Notes: generated by a model from the sequence alone, not told the origin. DNA of 64,000 bases from Massospora cicadina (GCA_022478985.1 JAKSZP010012245.1:1-64000); one strand, 5' to 3'. Numbered from the stretch's first letter, positions 21,175 through 31,499 are shown. Numbers and translations: made by a program.

Positions 21175-21181
21175 TATTTAA
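21175..21181 (+). promoter_or_regulatory. TATA-like box of B1 LTR
   Basis: TATTTAA. The equivalent in B2 is at 46731. The sequence complementary to the primer site begins 32 bases downstream in B1 and 31 in B2, which is where a TATA-directed transcript should start. Confidence 0.6.
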
Positions 21182-21562
21182 TCAGTTGCATGGCACTGAG
21201 AAAATTGTTGGTCGATTTTCTTACTTTCCTTTCCCAATAAAACTTTACCAAAAGAAATTTTTATTTTTTTCTTTTTCCCCTTTTGCCACATCCCTGATGG
21301 CATTTCTCTGGTGGTCCATCACCCCGCATTTTGGGTGGGCATTACCAATTCTTTTGGTCACCATGGCTCCCTCTGTTGCTGATTGGGTCCAGCGAGTACT
21401 CCTTACCTTGCTGCTATGTCACCACTTTGTTGTATCACATTTCCTGGCTCCATATCAAGTCGCACAGTCCTCATTACTCCTGGCATTCCGGCTTGCCTTT
21501 TGGGTGCCCAAGCATCCTGACTGGCAGGCTGGTCTAAACTTCTTCTGCTGTTTCCATGACAT

Positions 21563-21573
21563 AATCAACCAAC
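21563..21573 (+). other. B1 primer-binding site, probable self-primer
   Basis: AATCAACCAAC, two bases after the 5' LTR. It pairs with the predicted RNA 5' end GTTGGTCGATT (21207-21217) at 10 of 11 positions and lacks the TGG start of a tRNA-type site. Tf1-lineage elements prime in this way. Confidence 0.6.
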
Positions 21574-21662
21574 CATTACTTCAAGCCATTTCCGCCTTGA
21601 TTTTCAAATTGGGCGCTGCGGTAGCTACCCTCTCAACTATGAACGACTCTGTTTAAAACCAG

Positions 21663-22200
21663 ATGGAAGAAACGATTTCTTCCACACTTGTACTCCCAAT
21701 TTTCGCCCCAGCTAAAAACCCTGATCCCGGATTTGACATACCCGCTATCTCTTCAATCATTCTCAAGTTGGCCAAATCTCCAAATAAACAGAATTCCGCT
21801 TATTTCCTTGTCCCTATGAGAATCAGTGTCAGTCCTCATCATGTATCCTTCGAAGCTCTGGTGGATACTGGAGCGGCGGGAAATTCATGAGTGTTGAATT
21901 GGTGCAACAATTAAATCTGGAAATGGATGTGGGCTCCTCAGTGATGGTGGCGTCATCTGCTTATCAGTCCTCATATGTCATTCGCCAGCCGTTACACTTC
22001 TCAATCCACCAATATAACTTGTGCAATCGTTTTTCAGCCATGCCAAACCTGGTATTCCCGGTGATTTTGGGTGTGGGATGGTGGTGGCAACAACATGTGA
22101 AGATTCATTTAGAGTTTAATACATTGTCATTTACCAATGATGATTCAGAAGGAGAGTTCCCTTTGATCAACACTCTCAAAAAAATACAGGGAACCAGCTC
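21663..22200 (+). pseudogene. B1 aspartic protease
   Basis: Active-site motif VDTGAAGN near 21862-21885, then MSVELVQQLNL in the next frame; one base is missing near 21885 compared with B2. The family's second conserved patch, FPVILGVGWWWQQHVKIHL, follows near 22040-22100. Retroviral-type protease that would process the polyprotein. The frame upstream has a TAA near 21655 and no gag-like domain. Confidence 0.7.
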
Positions 22201-23015
22201 TATCACTACCCTAGGTACCTCCGCGGGCATCCTGGCCAATTTCTCTGAAAGCTTAATGCAATATCAGGAAATTTTCGATATGGAAAAAGTGGACCATCTG
22301 CCAAAACATTCCAGGTACAATTGTGAATTTCAAACAACCGTGGAATTGGTGAACATCAACTGTCCATTGTATCCTCATACAGCGGAGGAAGATGTCGCAC
22401 TCAATACCTGGTTGAATGATATGTTAAAAAAAGGCTGGTTATTAAAAGAAACTTCTCCTGTCGCCTCCCCTATTATATTTGCAAGAAAATTGGATGGATC
22501 ACTCCATCCCTGCGTAGATTATGGTCACCTGAACAAAATATCAGTTACAGATCCCTACCCATTGCCCTTAGAACAGACAATCAGTCAGGCGATTGCCAAA
22601 TCCCGTGTTTTTTCGAAATTGGATCTGGGGAACGCTTTCAATCAAATTTAGGTGATGGAAGGCCAGGAATGGTTGACCGCAATCTGGACGAGGCGAGGCA
22701 TTTTTTAATTTCGTGTAATGCCCTTTGGGTTGAAGAAATGCTCCTGCTACATTCCAACAAATGATTGACAACACGTTAGGGGATCTCTGGTTCTCTTGTG
22801 CTATTGCATATATTGATGATATCCTTGTCTATTCCCCAACCCCCAAACAACATGCTATCGACCTGGAAGCAGTGGTGTCCACCCTGCATAAAGCAGGGTT
22901 GTTCCCTAAAGCTTCCAAGTGCAAATTTTATAAGGAAGAGGTTACCTTTCTCAGAAACCTAGTTCTCAAAGAAGGTGTCACTATCCCTCCCAACAAATTA
23001 GATGCAATCTGAGAA
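22201..23015 (+). pseudogene. B1 reverse transcriptase
   Basis: Order of motifs: WLNDMLKKGWLLKETSPVAS, SLHPCVDYGHLNKISVTDPY, RVFSKLDLGNAFNQI followed by TAG at 22649, VMPFGLK (frameshifted by an extra A near 22737), then the catalytic AYIDDILVYSP at 22806-22838 with both Asp present, LHKAGLFPKASKCKFYKEEV, and a TGA at 23010 where Arg is expected. Copies element RNA into DNA in the family; this copy is inactive. Confidence 0.85.
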
Positions 23016-23620
23016 TGGCCAACTTCAACCACACAGAAGCAACTTCAGAGTTTCTTGGGAACTATCATTTTTTTGAAAAAAAAGTTCCCCTGCACTTTCT
23101 CAGTTGGCCGCTCCACTCCATCCCCTCACTGGAAAACATGTACCATTTTGTTGGACCCCCAAATGTCAGCAGGCTTTCAAATCAATCAAAGAGGTGTTTG
23201 TGTCACCCCCATTTTGAAACACGCTGATCCACCAAACTGTATATCATCGCATGTGATGCTTTGTTGGTAGCAGTGGGCGCGGTGCTGCTTCAGGACCACG
23301 ACGGTCTTAAACATCCGGTTGCTTATATTTCCTGAAAATTCAATACTACAGAGCAGTCTTGGGCCATCTACAACAAGGAACTGGCGGCTGTTGCATGGGC
23401 TTTAAATATTGGTGATACCTGTTACAGGGTGCCCGTCACAAGCTAACAGCTCGCACAGATCATCAGGCTCTCTTGTATTTCTGCAAACCTCTAAATTGGC
23501 GCACTGGCAGGCCTGAGCCTATTATGACCTGTGTAGTTTCACTTCAAATATTAATTTGTCAAAGGTGCGCTCAATGTCCTCCCAACTTCTTAAGTCGTAG
23601 CCCTGCTCACTGCCCCTTGG
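23016..23620 (+). pseudogene. B1 RNase H
   Basis: The linker KKVPLHFLSWPLHS-like region is frameshifted twice; then ACDALLVAVGAVLLQ (near 23250-23295), YIS-stop-KFNTTEQSWAIYNKEL (TGA near 23334) and RTDHQALLYFCKP (near 23450-23490). LSRSPAHCP marks the end. Four or more lesions. Confidence 0.75.
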
Positions 23621-24700
23621 AATCTGAGGAAGTGGATCTCATTACTGTGATCCCTGCCACTCAGATCCTGTTGATCGTTCCCTCTATTGTTTCCTCAGCC
23701 ACATTGTCTCCTGATGAACCGTTAATGGCCCAAGTGTTGGCCGCTCAAATGGCTTGCTCTGAGGGTGTGGAGTTGGTCAAACAGTTGATGAACTTGAGTC
23801 CTAAACACTCCCTATATTCTTTAAAAGAAGGTCTCATTTACTTCCATTCTTGTGTGTGGGTTCCCCCCCTTTGCCCAAAAGTATTCCACGCACACCATGA
23901 TCCTCCCACAGTTGGACACCCCAGTAACAAGAAATGCATTGATCTGATCAAGCATACCTTCAATTGGGCAGGACTGACCAAAGAGGTTCCAGCTTGGATT
24001 GCCGATTGTGTTACTTGCATTAGAGCCAAGTCAGATCGTTCTGGTAAGAATGGCCTCCTACACCCTTTACAGCAGGCGGAAGGTCCGTGGACCTCAGTAT
24101 CTGTAGATTTTATCGTTGACCTCCCCTGTTCTAATGGGTTCACAGCAATAATGGTGGTGGTAGATTGCTTCACTAAATTCTCCCTTTTTATCCCTTGCAC
24201 TTCTGCAATCATGTCAGAAGAAACTGCCCATCTTTTTGTACGACGTGTGTTTTCAATGTTTGGTCTTCCCCAGGAAATCATTAGTGACTGGGGCACTTGG
24301 TTTACTGCACGCTTTTGGAATGAGCTCCTATCAATCCTGAAGATAACCACTGTTGATTCATGGTGTATCACCCCCAGTCTGACGGTCAGACCAAGCAGGT
24401 TAATCAAGTCCTCGAACAATACCTGCGTTGCTATGCCACAGCAGCGCAGGATACCTGGTCCAGTGACTTGCCTCTCACTCAATTTGCATACAATAACGGG
24501 ATTCACGCCTCCACGGGGTTTTTTACTATATGAAGCAACGCTGAGCTATAACCCATCGTTTTCAGTCAGATCATTCTTGCGACCTGAAGTTCAAGCTGCC
24601 GTGGATCATGCTACCCATATTTGTTCAACTCAAGCCTTGGTACGGGTACACTTCACCAAAGCAATTGATGATTATAAGTGATTCGCGGACCGTAAGCGCC
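23621..24700 (+). pseudogene. B1 integrase core, catalytic Glu replaced by Lys
   Basis: The zinc finger is complete (HHDPPTVGH near 23895-23920 and CVTC near 24007-24018). Core Asp residues are in VDFIVDLP (near 24106) and ISDWGTWF (near 24280). After a frameshift near 24355 the third box reads SDGQTKQVNQ, so the catalytic Glu is Lys (AAG at 24393-24395); B2 has Glu. Ends with a TGA near 24680 (DYK-stop-FADRKR). Integrase inserts the element DNA; this copy could not. Confidence 0.85.
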
Positions 24701-24717
24701 TGCTGGGTCACAATTTT

Positions 24718-25252
24718 ATGGTGGGTTCTTACGTCATGCTTAATACCTGGCATTTGCAAATTCAAACCCCTTCCTGCAAGTTCGCCAGTAAGTGTTTGGG
24801 TCCTCACTTAGTGGAGGAAGTTTTGGGTAATGGGGTGTTCCGCCTGAAGCATCCCGCACATTGGAAGCAGCACCCGGTCTTTTATGCTTCCCAGTTGTTG
24901 CCCTTCAAAGGTGTAATTCCCACGGACCCGGAACCAATCATCATCAATAGCGAGGAAGAGGCTGAGGTAGAAGCTATCTTGGCATCTCACAAATTGTGGC
25001 ATTCAGTTCAATATCTCGTGGCCTGGAAAGGATACCCAGCTTATGAAAATATTTGGGTCAAGGTGCGCGATTGTGCAAATTGTATGTCTCTGGTCAAAGC
25101 TTTCCATGCATCCCACCCTGAGGCTCCCCATCCCCCTCAGAAAATCGTGACGATTATGGCTATCAAGCTATTTAAAGCACACAAGAATGTGGCTCTAGCA
25201 CAATTTCCCAGTGGGGTGCCATTCCTTTGGAAAAAAGAAAGGGTAATGTAAG
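24718..25252 (+). pseudogene. B1 integrase tail with chromodomain
   Basis: An open frame of 177 codons detached by the stop upstream. GPHLVEEVLGNGVFRL is a GPY/F-type module, then AEVEAILASHKL and QYLVAWKGYPAYENIWVKV, a chromodomain with the WKGY hallmark. It ends WKKERVM; its TAA lies across the first bases of the 3' LTR. Chromodomains direct integration to modified chromatin in this lineage. Confidence 0.85.
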
Positions 25253-26393
25253 TCTTGGGGAACATCCTTTGGCTCTCAATCATTCCATCTTCCCATTCCC
25301 AAATAAGAATATACCAAAGAGGATGGCGGTACCCCTCATCACTCAGGGCGACCTCACTCACATAGTAGATGAGTGATGGGTAACAGCTTGTCTGCTTCAG
25401 ATCCCACCCCCAATACCCACACATACCTCAGCAGAACTGTTGTGGGGAATTAGCGAAATAGCACTGAGTTTATCAAATTGAAATTGGTTGGATTTAATTC
25501 AGTTGGAAATCTGGTGGATGCACAAAATTTGAATGTCTGTAGAAGTATGAAGGATGAGATATCGGCTAAATCGCCCAATGGTCCCAATTCAATCTCCAGA
25601 CCAGTTGAACAAATATCAGGTGCTATCGATGTAAGTTTGAAGCCCTCAAATATCAATTTGGGCGCTGCGCCTGATATGCTGCTCTTGACTGAACGAACAG
25701 TTAAATGACCGGGTGTGGGCAGGTTGGCCATCCTGAACCTGTTCCCAACCAAATGGACCCATCCCTTTAAGGGATGGCCTTGAGGGATTCCCGTCACCCA
25801 TCAGGCCAGATGACATCATGCTAATTGTCAGAAATGTAGTCAAGCCCTGGTTCAGATGTTTGAGGTCGAACTGACAGAGACTTGGCCTGCTGCTGAATTT
25901 TGCAATGTCGGTTCTCAAAGAATAAGCCCCCCATTCCCAAACAATGTGCCGGTCAGGCCAAATTTGTTGGGCCCCAACCCCGCCCTATCACTACCCAATT
26001 GACCACTATTTAATCAGTTGCATGGCACTGAGAAAATTGTTGGTCGATTTTCTTACTTTCCTTTCCCAATAAAATTTTACCAAAAGAAATTTTTATTTGT
26101 TTATTTTTTCCCTTTTGCCACATCCCTGATGGCATTTCTCTGGTGGTCCATTGCCCTGCATTTTGGGTGGGCATTACCAATTCTTTTGGTCACCATGGCT
26201 CCCTCTGTTGCTGATTGGGTCCAGCCAGTACTCTTTACCTTGGTGCTATTTCACCACTTTGTTGTATCACATTTCCTGGCTCCATATCAAGTCGCATGGT
26301 CGGCAATGCCCCTGGCATTCCAGCTTGCCTTTTGGGTGCTCAAGCATCCTGACTGGCAGGCTGGTCTAAAATTCTTCTGCCGTTTCCATGACA
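25247..26393 (+). repeat. B1 3' LTR
   Basis: 1147 bp, same termini as the 5' copy. Most differences from the 5' LTR in the first 500 bp are C-to-T or G-to-A at CpG. One of them turns the CGA of DERW in the U3 ORF into TGA. Followed by the CCTAA duplication and then the rest of solo LTR A2. Confidence 0.95.
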
Positions 26394-26529
26394 CCTAAGC
26401 TGTTATTGCTACAGCACCTTCTGCTGGGCTCTAATGGTTTTGGCACTAATGACTAGTTCCCTGATTTGGGCCTTGTGCGCCATGCACTACCATGCTGGGA
26501 ATGGGAGAGTTATAGACACTCTCCTTACA

Positions 26530-26894
26530 GGGCCATGGATCCATATTAGTTGACTTCACAATGGGCTTACCAACTTAATGGTGCTTGAACTGTCATGGTG
26601 GTAATTTGTAAAATTCATGAAATATGCTATATTAATCCCCTGGCTGATGACAACAATGGCTAAGGATATATATCAGCTGTTTGTATCCCATGTATTCACT
26701 CTTTTTTACACTCCACAAGAGGTGTTTAGCAACAGAGGACAATAGATAACTTTAAAAATTTGGGACGCATAATGAAACATTCAACATCATAATGTTCCTG
26801 TTGACAGTGTACATCCTGAAATCTGACAGATAAACCGAGGAATTAACCAATTGCAAGAGAAGTAACTCAGATACTATGCTACCACATCCATATA
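26530..26894 (+). pseudogene. G pol piece 4: integrase core
   Basis: The reading resumes directly after solo LTR A2: EGPWIHIS matches EGPWTSVS of B1; then DIYQLFVSHVFTLFYTPQEV and FSNRGQ match AHLFVRRVFSMFGLPQEI and ISDWGT. Stops are frequent. Interrupted at 26894 by the mariner element inside the RYYATTS stretch. Confidence 0.7.
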
Positions 26895-27448
26895 CACAGT
26901 GCATTCAAAAAGTTCTGGGACTAACGTTTTAAAGACACAACTTTACAAATAAATAGACTTTCTTTTATCATACTTTAACATAAAACCTTTTCCTCTCTAT
27001 ACATATTTATATTTCTAAAACAATTGTTAAAAGGTATGCACATAGTTCCTATTTTGTATAACCATGTTTAAAACAGCTGTCACATTCTTCTGAATTGTCT
27101 CTACTTTATTAAAAGGATGAATCTTCGGTGCCACCTTCAGATTATAATTATCCACCCTATTCACCAGATTTGGCTCTGTCTGACTTCTTTCTGTTATCTA
27201 ATCTGAAGGTGGCACTGAAGGTTCATCCTTTTGATAAAGTAGAGACAATTCAGAAGAATGTGACAGCTGGTTTAGACATGGTTATACAAAATAGGAACTA
27301 TGTGCATACCTTTTAACAATTGTTTTAGAAATATAAATATGTATAGAGAGGGAAAGGTTGTATGTTAAAGTATGATAAAAGAAAGTCTATTTATTTGTAA
27401 AGTTGTGTCTTTAAAACGTTAGTCCCAGAACTTTTTGAATGCACTGTG
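26895..27448 (+). mobile_element. mariner-derived fold-back element
   Basis: 554 bp, flanked by TA at 26893-26894 and 27449-27450. Ends are the perfect inverted repeat CACAGTGCATTCAAAAAGTT. The whole left half (26895-27148) is an inverted copy of the right half (27197-27448), about 93% alike by eye, around a loop of about 48 bp. The right half encodes the transposase end, so the element is a duplicated 3' end joined head to head. It sits in the G integrase. Confidence 0.85.
27128..27316 (+). pseudogene. mariner transposase C-terminal fragment
   Basis: YPPYSPDLALSDFFLLSNLK carries the last catalytic Asp box of mariner transposases (PYSPDLxxxDFFL), followed by HPFDKVETIQKNVTAGL, also typical. 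About 60 codons; the DNA-binding domain and the first two Asp are absent. The overall look resembles arthropod mariners annotated as SETMAR-like. Non-functional. Confidence 0.75.
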
Positions 27449-27450
27449 TA

Positions 27451-28237
27451 CGTGAGCAACTGAACTCCCTCTGCCAATTCACATAAAATATTTCCGTTCA
27501 CTTATTAAAGGGATGTCACTGATATATATGCTAACACATTCTACATCCCCATCTCTAAATTTGGCCCACAGATATGCACCAACATACTGGCAGCAGGAAG
27601 ATTTGCAATGAACATAAAAGAGAACACCATCAGGTCCATAGTCTTACTATGGGAAACAAGGATGAAAAAATGGTTTGATGACTATAAATGTCATGCAGTC
27701 TCTTACTACCAAATGGGGGCCTCATGATGGTGGACATTAAAACCTCCACCTCGATTTTCTATGCTGAAAACTGGTTTGCAATAGAGTAGGACTAACTAAC
27801 ATTAATAAAGGCATTTCATAATGGTTATTCCACAAAGAAATCCCACAGCATTGGTAAATTTACACATCCTTCTAGCTTCCACGCTTTCCACATTCAAAGG
27901 AGAAAAGCCAGCTTAGGTCAAGCCTATATTGGTAGAAGAGGCACCAGAGATTAAGGAAGAAATAATCTTGTACTTGAAGCGAGTCAAATATGGGATACAT
28001 CAATTTCTGGTATGGAAAGGATACTTGAAATATAAGAGCATCTTAGTTTCTTCCCAGGATTACACAAACTTTCAAGAGCTTATTACACACTTGTATACCA
28101 AGAACCCCAATACACCTAAGCCCTCATCCCCCAAAGTGATATGCGTCAGGCTAACAAATTTCTATACCACTTAAGAACTACAATTTAGTGCATTACTCAT
28201 AAAGGGAAAAAATTTTGTTCTTATCTGGGAAGGGTAA
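27451..28237 (+). pseudogene. G pol piece 5: integrase end and chromodomain
   Basis: After the mariner the frame goes on: decayed integrase C-terminus (WFDDYKCHAVSYYQMG near 27670), then an open frame with EEIILYLKRVKYGIHQFLVW and KGYLKYKSILVSSQDYTNFQ, a chromodomain aligning with that of B1. Stop at 28172. A purine tract (GGGAAGGGTAA, 28227-28237) precedes the 3' LTR. Confidence 0.75.
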
Positions 28238-29094
28238 TGTAAGGATTCCTACCTCAGCATTAGCTGGACATGACCCTAAACTAGTCTAAGTCAAAAAAAG
28301 CATCATACCAAGAGACCTACTGATAGAAAAGATTTCATACTAGGGTCATACCCATGATGAGCGCTAGGTGGACGCTGCTTATCCTAAACTAAGTGCTTTT
28401 AACCTTGAACTAATGCTTTCCAACAATCTTTTTCATTACAAGTTTGCGGTAATTTATGAAGATGATTAAAAGCATATTTGGTGATTCTGTGACCTACTTA
28501 GCAGATTAGAATGAAAAGATTACCCCAGATGGACCGGATGGCTTACCATGGTCAAATGAAACGCTCTCAAACAAACGTAGCTACAACATAAAGAAAGTTG
28601 TCTTTTTAAAAGCTTTTGCCGCTGAGGAAGTCTTAAAGGAGGTTGAGGAAATTTATTTTCTCACTATAAAAGTAGATAATGGCCTCCAGATTTAAGTGCT
28701 AATAAATAGGCCATTTTGTCCTTTACAAGGGTCAATATGAACATCAAAACCCTAATAACAGTATTGGATAGTTCCCAGTGCCCTTAGGAATATGCCATTG
28801 CCATACACTTTTTTATAGTAATTTCAATCAATTTCCATCTTTCCTTAAACTCGTATAAACCCCCAGCACTCTGCCAGTAAAAGGGTTCTGTGTCCATTTA
28901 TCATTTACTTAATAAAAAATTTAAACTACCAAACAAACCTTCAAACTTAACTGATTCCTCAACAAGTCTTCCTCTTCAGCAAAGCTGACAAGGCCTATGG
29001 AGAGGCCTCGACTATTAATCTAATTGCTGTGTTGGCTGTCCCCTTAGTTATTTTTGTGATAGCGGAAACCATTGGAGGAACCCAAAAGATGCAA
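28238..29094 (+). repeat. G 3' LTR (right end approximate)
   Basis: Begins TGTAAGGATTCC directly after the purine tract. Contains TATA-like CTCGTATAAACC near 28850 and AATAAA near 28911. The right end is taken at GATGCA near 29094 by analogy with TG...CA termini; no second copy in the window confirms it. The 5' LTR of G was not found left of 11270. Confidence 0.55.
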
Positions 29095-29149
29095 CCCAGT
29101 GAGCTATAATATCAGTAAAGATAAAATAAATTTTTTATCACTCCCCGCC

Positions 29150-30340
29150 ATTATCAAAACCCCTAAACCCCAGATTCCCCCAACCTTGACCAAGAGTATG
29201 ATAGGTAGAGCATTAGAGTGAAATGGAAATTAGACATATATATTATCAGGAATGGAATGAAGCCACATAAAGATCACACCTCTTTACCAGGTGCTTTGCT
29301 ATTATCTCATTAAATTTTTATCTAAACCTGGACAAGAACCGTTCATGCAGCTACCTTCACCCACAGGCAGCAGCCCTGTTTACATTTGGAAAACACAGGG
29401 GAGACTGCTACCAGTACTGATCTTAATGTTTATGGAAGATTAATGCTTGTTGGCCAATACTTCCATTTTTGTCTTTAGTAGTTCTTACTCCAGATCCTTA
29501 GAACAACAACAACTTGTAGACTATTGCCTATTATAGGGTATTGAGGTATCTCCGTTAAAAGTCAATTTATTCTTTGGCACATCAGATGTCTGACAACTAG
29601 ACATAAGGGCCTTGGAAATATTTTGGAGGGATTCAGCTACCACCGCAGAGTCTAAAAGGTACACCTTTAAAGTATTTTGTTTAGACCTAGGTCTTTGAGC
29701 TGAAAAGAATGAAGGAGGAACTTTATTACCTTCTGATAGGTAAGTGCAGCTAAGAGAGCTTATTCAGCTTATGGGTCAATGAGTGGCGCCGGTATTTACT
29801 AAAGGAAGTTCTGGATGTCCTAAGGGTCCACTTGCTCAGCATGAAATAGGTTAAAGCATAAGTGGAGCAGTTCCTGCATAATTTATTTTTATCCTAGGTT
29901 ATAGTATTGCCAATCTACAGTGCCATAATCTCCTGCGCTGTATATGACTTTTTGCTTCTTGGTAAAAGAATCAGGTAAGTCGCTCCCACTGGCCATAATA
30001 GCAGGAAAATGTGAAGCTGGATTTCTTTCTCTTCATGCAATACAAGTTCTGAGTAGTGAGCTTATTGAGTGGCTTTTAGTTGTCCAGAAAATTAAAGGAT
30101 GGAGATAAAATGTTATTTAATTTAAATTAATGATTCTAGCTTCAGACCTTTTAATTATAGCTCAGGTCACAGTCATCTGGGCTTTGGAACAGATATAATC
30201 AGCTCAGGTGATACACGCCTTAGTCTTTGTTCAACTAGCACTGAGGTTATTAAGGTGGGGTGGTGGAGATGAAAGTTTGTCCCATATGGTTGCAGAATAC
30301 TTCTCCTTAGCAAAGATTTTTAGAAGAGCTGGGGTAACCC
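29150..30340 (+). pseudogene. DIRS-like reverse transcriptase/RNase H relic
   Basis: Scattered frames give pieces in DIRS order: SHIKITPLYQVL and KPGQEPFMQLP (near 29270-29350), LPVLILMFMED with LLANTS (near 29405-29460) at the place of YLDD, QQLVDYCLL and GIEVSPLKVNLFFGTSD (near 29506-29590), LPSDRxVQLRELIQLMG (near 29735-29780), and ELIEWLLVVQKIKG then LMILASDLLIIAQVTVIWAL (near 30060-30185). DIRS elements carry RT, RNase H and a tyrosine recombinase; no recombinase was found. By-eye matching of decayed sequence, so tentative. Confidence 0.4.
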
Positions 30341-30880
30341 TTGGCCAGAACCTGCGCAATGGTCTAATTGTGGTGGTGAGGGCAACAGTGAGTGACTAGT
30401 GGTTGCTAAGATTATTGTTACAAGAAATGGGAGATGAGACGCGGCCAGCCAAAAAAGGAGCTAATAAGTGCCAAGCCAATGCCTGACGCTGACTGGAAGG
30501 TCTTTCCGTTATACTGTATTCTGTCATACAATCAAGTCTTAAAGTTTAGGAAGGTGCGCATCTGTAAAAACAGTAATCATAAAAAGTTCAGGAGTCAATT
30601 GGATCTAGGGCGCTGCCTTACTGCAGGTAAATAAGAGTCAAGATCGCAGCTTATAGTAGTGTTGAAATAGCATATTAGAATTGTGTTCTAAGGTAGATTC
30701 AATTGGATGTTAAACAATTACAATTCCAATATTTTACTTAGAGTGATTCACGTTTTAAAATAAATATCATCAGCCAAAAAACCCTGGAAAATTTTCAGTG
30801 GGACCCCAAAATTTGGGGTAACACTAATATTTCAATCCTCGGCTATATCTCCCTTATGGCTAGTAGCAGGATAACGCTGA
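30341..30880. other. unassigned stretch
   Basis: No gene or repeat recognised. Contains the short perfect palindrome CCCCAAAATTTGGGG near 30805. Confidence 0.3.
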
Positions 30881-31451
30881 ACCTGCGGAAAAATTGGGGA
30901 GTTGTTCCAAGGGTCCTCTCTATCCCCTCGCTAACCTAGTACAAACACCTACCCTGCGACCACCTCCTTTTATAGCCTTGGAGGGGTTACATCAGGTGAA
31001 AATACTTTCCCGCCTTTTGATTGGTATAAATATATTAAACATCTTCCTCACGGGTTTATCTTCCCAGCTGTCAACTCACCATCTGCCCTTGCATTGAAGT
31101 GAGGCAAGTCTCAAGATATCTGATAGGTTAACAGCCCACATTACCTAATTTAGATGCACTTTGCTTATAATGAATTTCTCAACTGACCCACTCCAAGTCT
31201 CGATACAACTTAAATAAAAAGCAGTCTGATATCAAGAGGGTTTGTTTCTTGACCCACTTATTGCAACTAATAAAAACTTATAAAAATCAATAATTTATTT
31301 TAGTTGTAGTTTCCATATTTTTAATATATAAATTGGTCAATAATTTCATATTATTTATCCCACAGTAGAGAAACAAATTCTCCTGCATAATTTTTGTTGT
31401 AATTCTGGTGTGAAAATGCACCAGCGAGCTAATTAAACCCTGATTTCAACA
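30880..31451 (+). repeat. E 5' LTR (left end uncertain)
   Basis: The right end is fixed by TTCAACA followed by the primer site. The left end is a guess from the 490-570 bp length of the D and C LTRs. Contains AAATAAAAA near 31212. The second LTR is not in the window. Confidence 0.4.
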
Positions 31452-31453
31452 AG

Positions 31454-31465
31454 TGGTGCTCACTA
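31454..31465 (+). other. E primer-binding site
   Basis: TGGTGCTCACTA, two bases after the LTR end. The identical site is used by D (33831-33842) and, reversed, by C (57645-57656). It starts with TGG, as expected for priming by the CCA end of a tRNA; the tRNA is not identified. Confidence 0.7.
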
Positions 31466-31499
31466 TAGGGGCTAGTACACCACAAAAACACTATCAAAA

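Larger units (their letters stand above)
20416..21561 (+). repeat. B1 5' LTR
   Basis: 1146 bp, TGTAAG to ATGACA. U3 holds the reading frame at 20492-20878. The promoter is the TATA-like TATTTAA at 21175. The transcript is expected to start about 30 bases on, near 21205. AATAAA lies near 21236, followed by a T-rich stretch. The distal part encodes hydrophobic residues and ends HPDWQAGL. Confidence 0.95.
20416..26393 (+). mobile_element. B1: gypsy chromovirus, both LTRs present, no recognisable gag
   Basis: 5978 bp, flanked by the exact duplication CCTAA at 20411-20415 and 26394-26398. LTRs are 20416-21561 and 25247-26393, about 96% alike by eye. Internal order: primer site, protease, RT, RNase H, integrase, chromodomain, purine tract GGAAAAAAGAAAGGG (25229-25243). 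Only about 300 bp separate the 5' LTR from the protease motif, too little for gag. It is one of the youngest insertions here, although pol has about a dozen lesions. Confidence 0.95.
19693..26529 (+). mobile_element. A2: solo LTR of the A family, split by element B1
   Basis: The LTR occupies 19693-20415 and 26399-26529 (854 bp together), with B1 between. It is flanked by GGGCC at 19688-19692 and 26530-26534. The termini TGTCATG and CTTACA match those of the A1 3' LTR, and it aligns along its length. No internal sequence, so it was already a solo LTR, or became one, around a nested B1. U3 keeps the A-type reading frame (IIVGINPKVKAG near 19712) for about 60 codons before stops. Confidence 0.9.
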
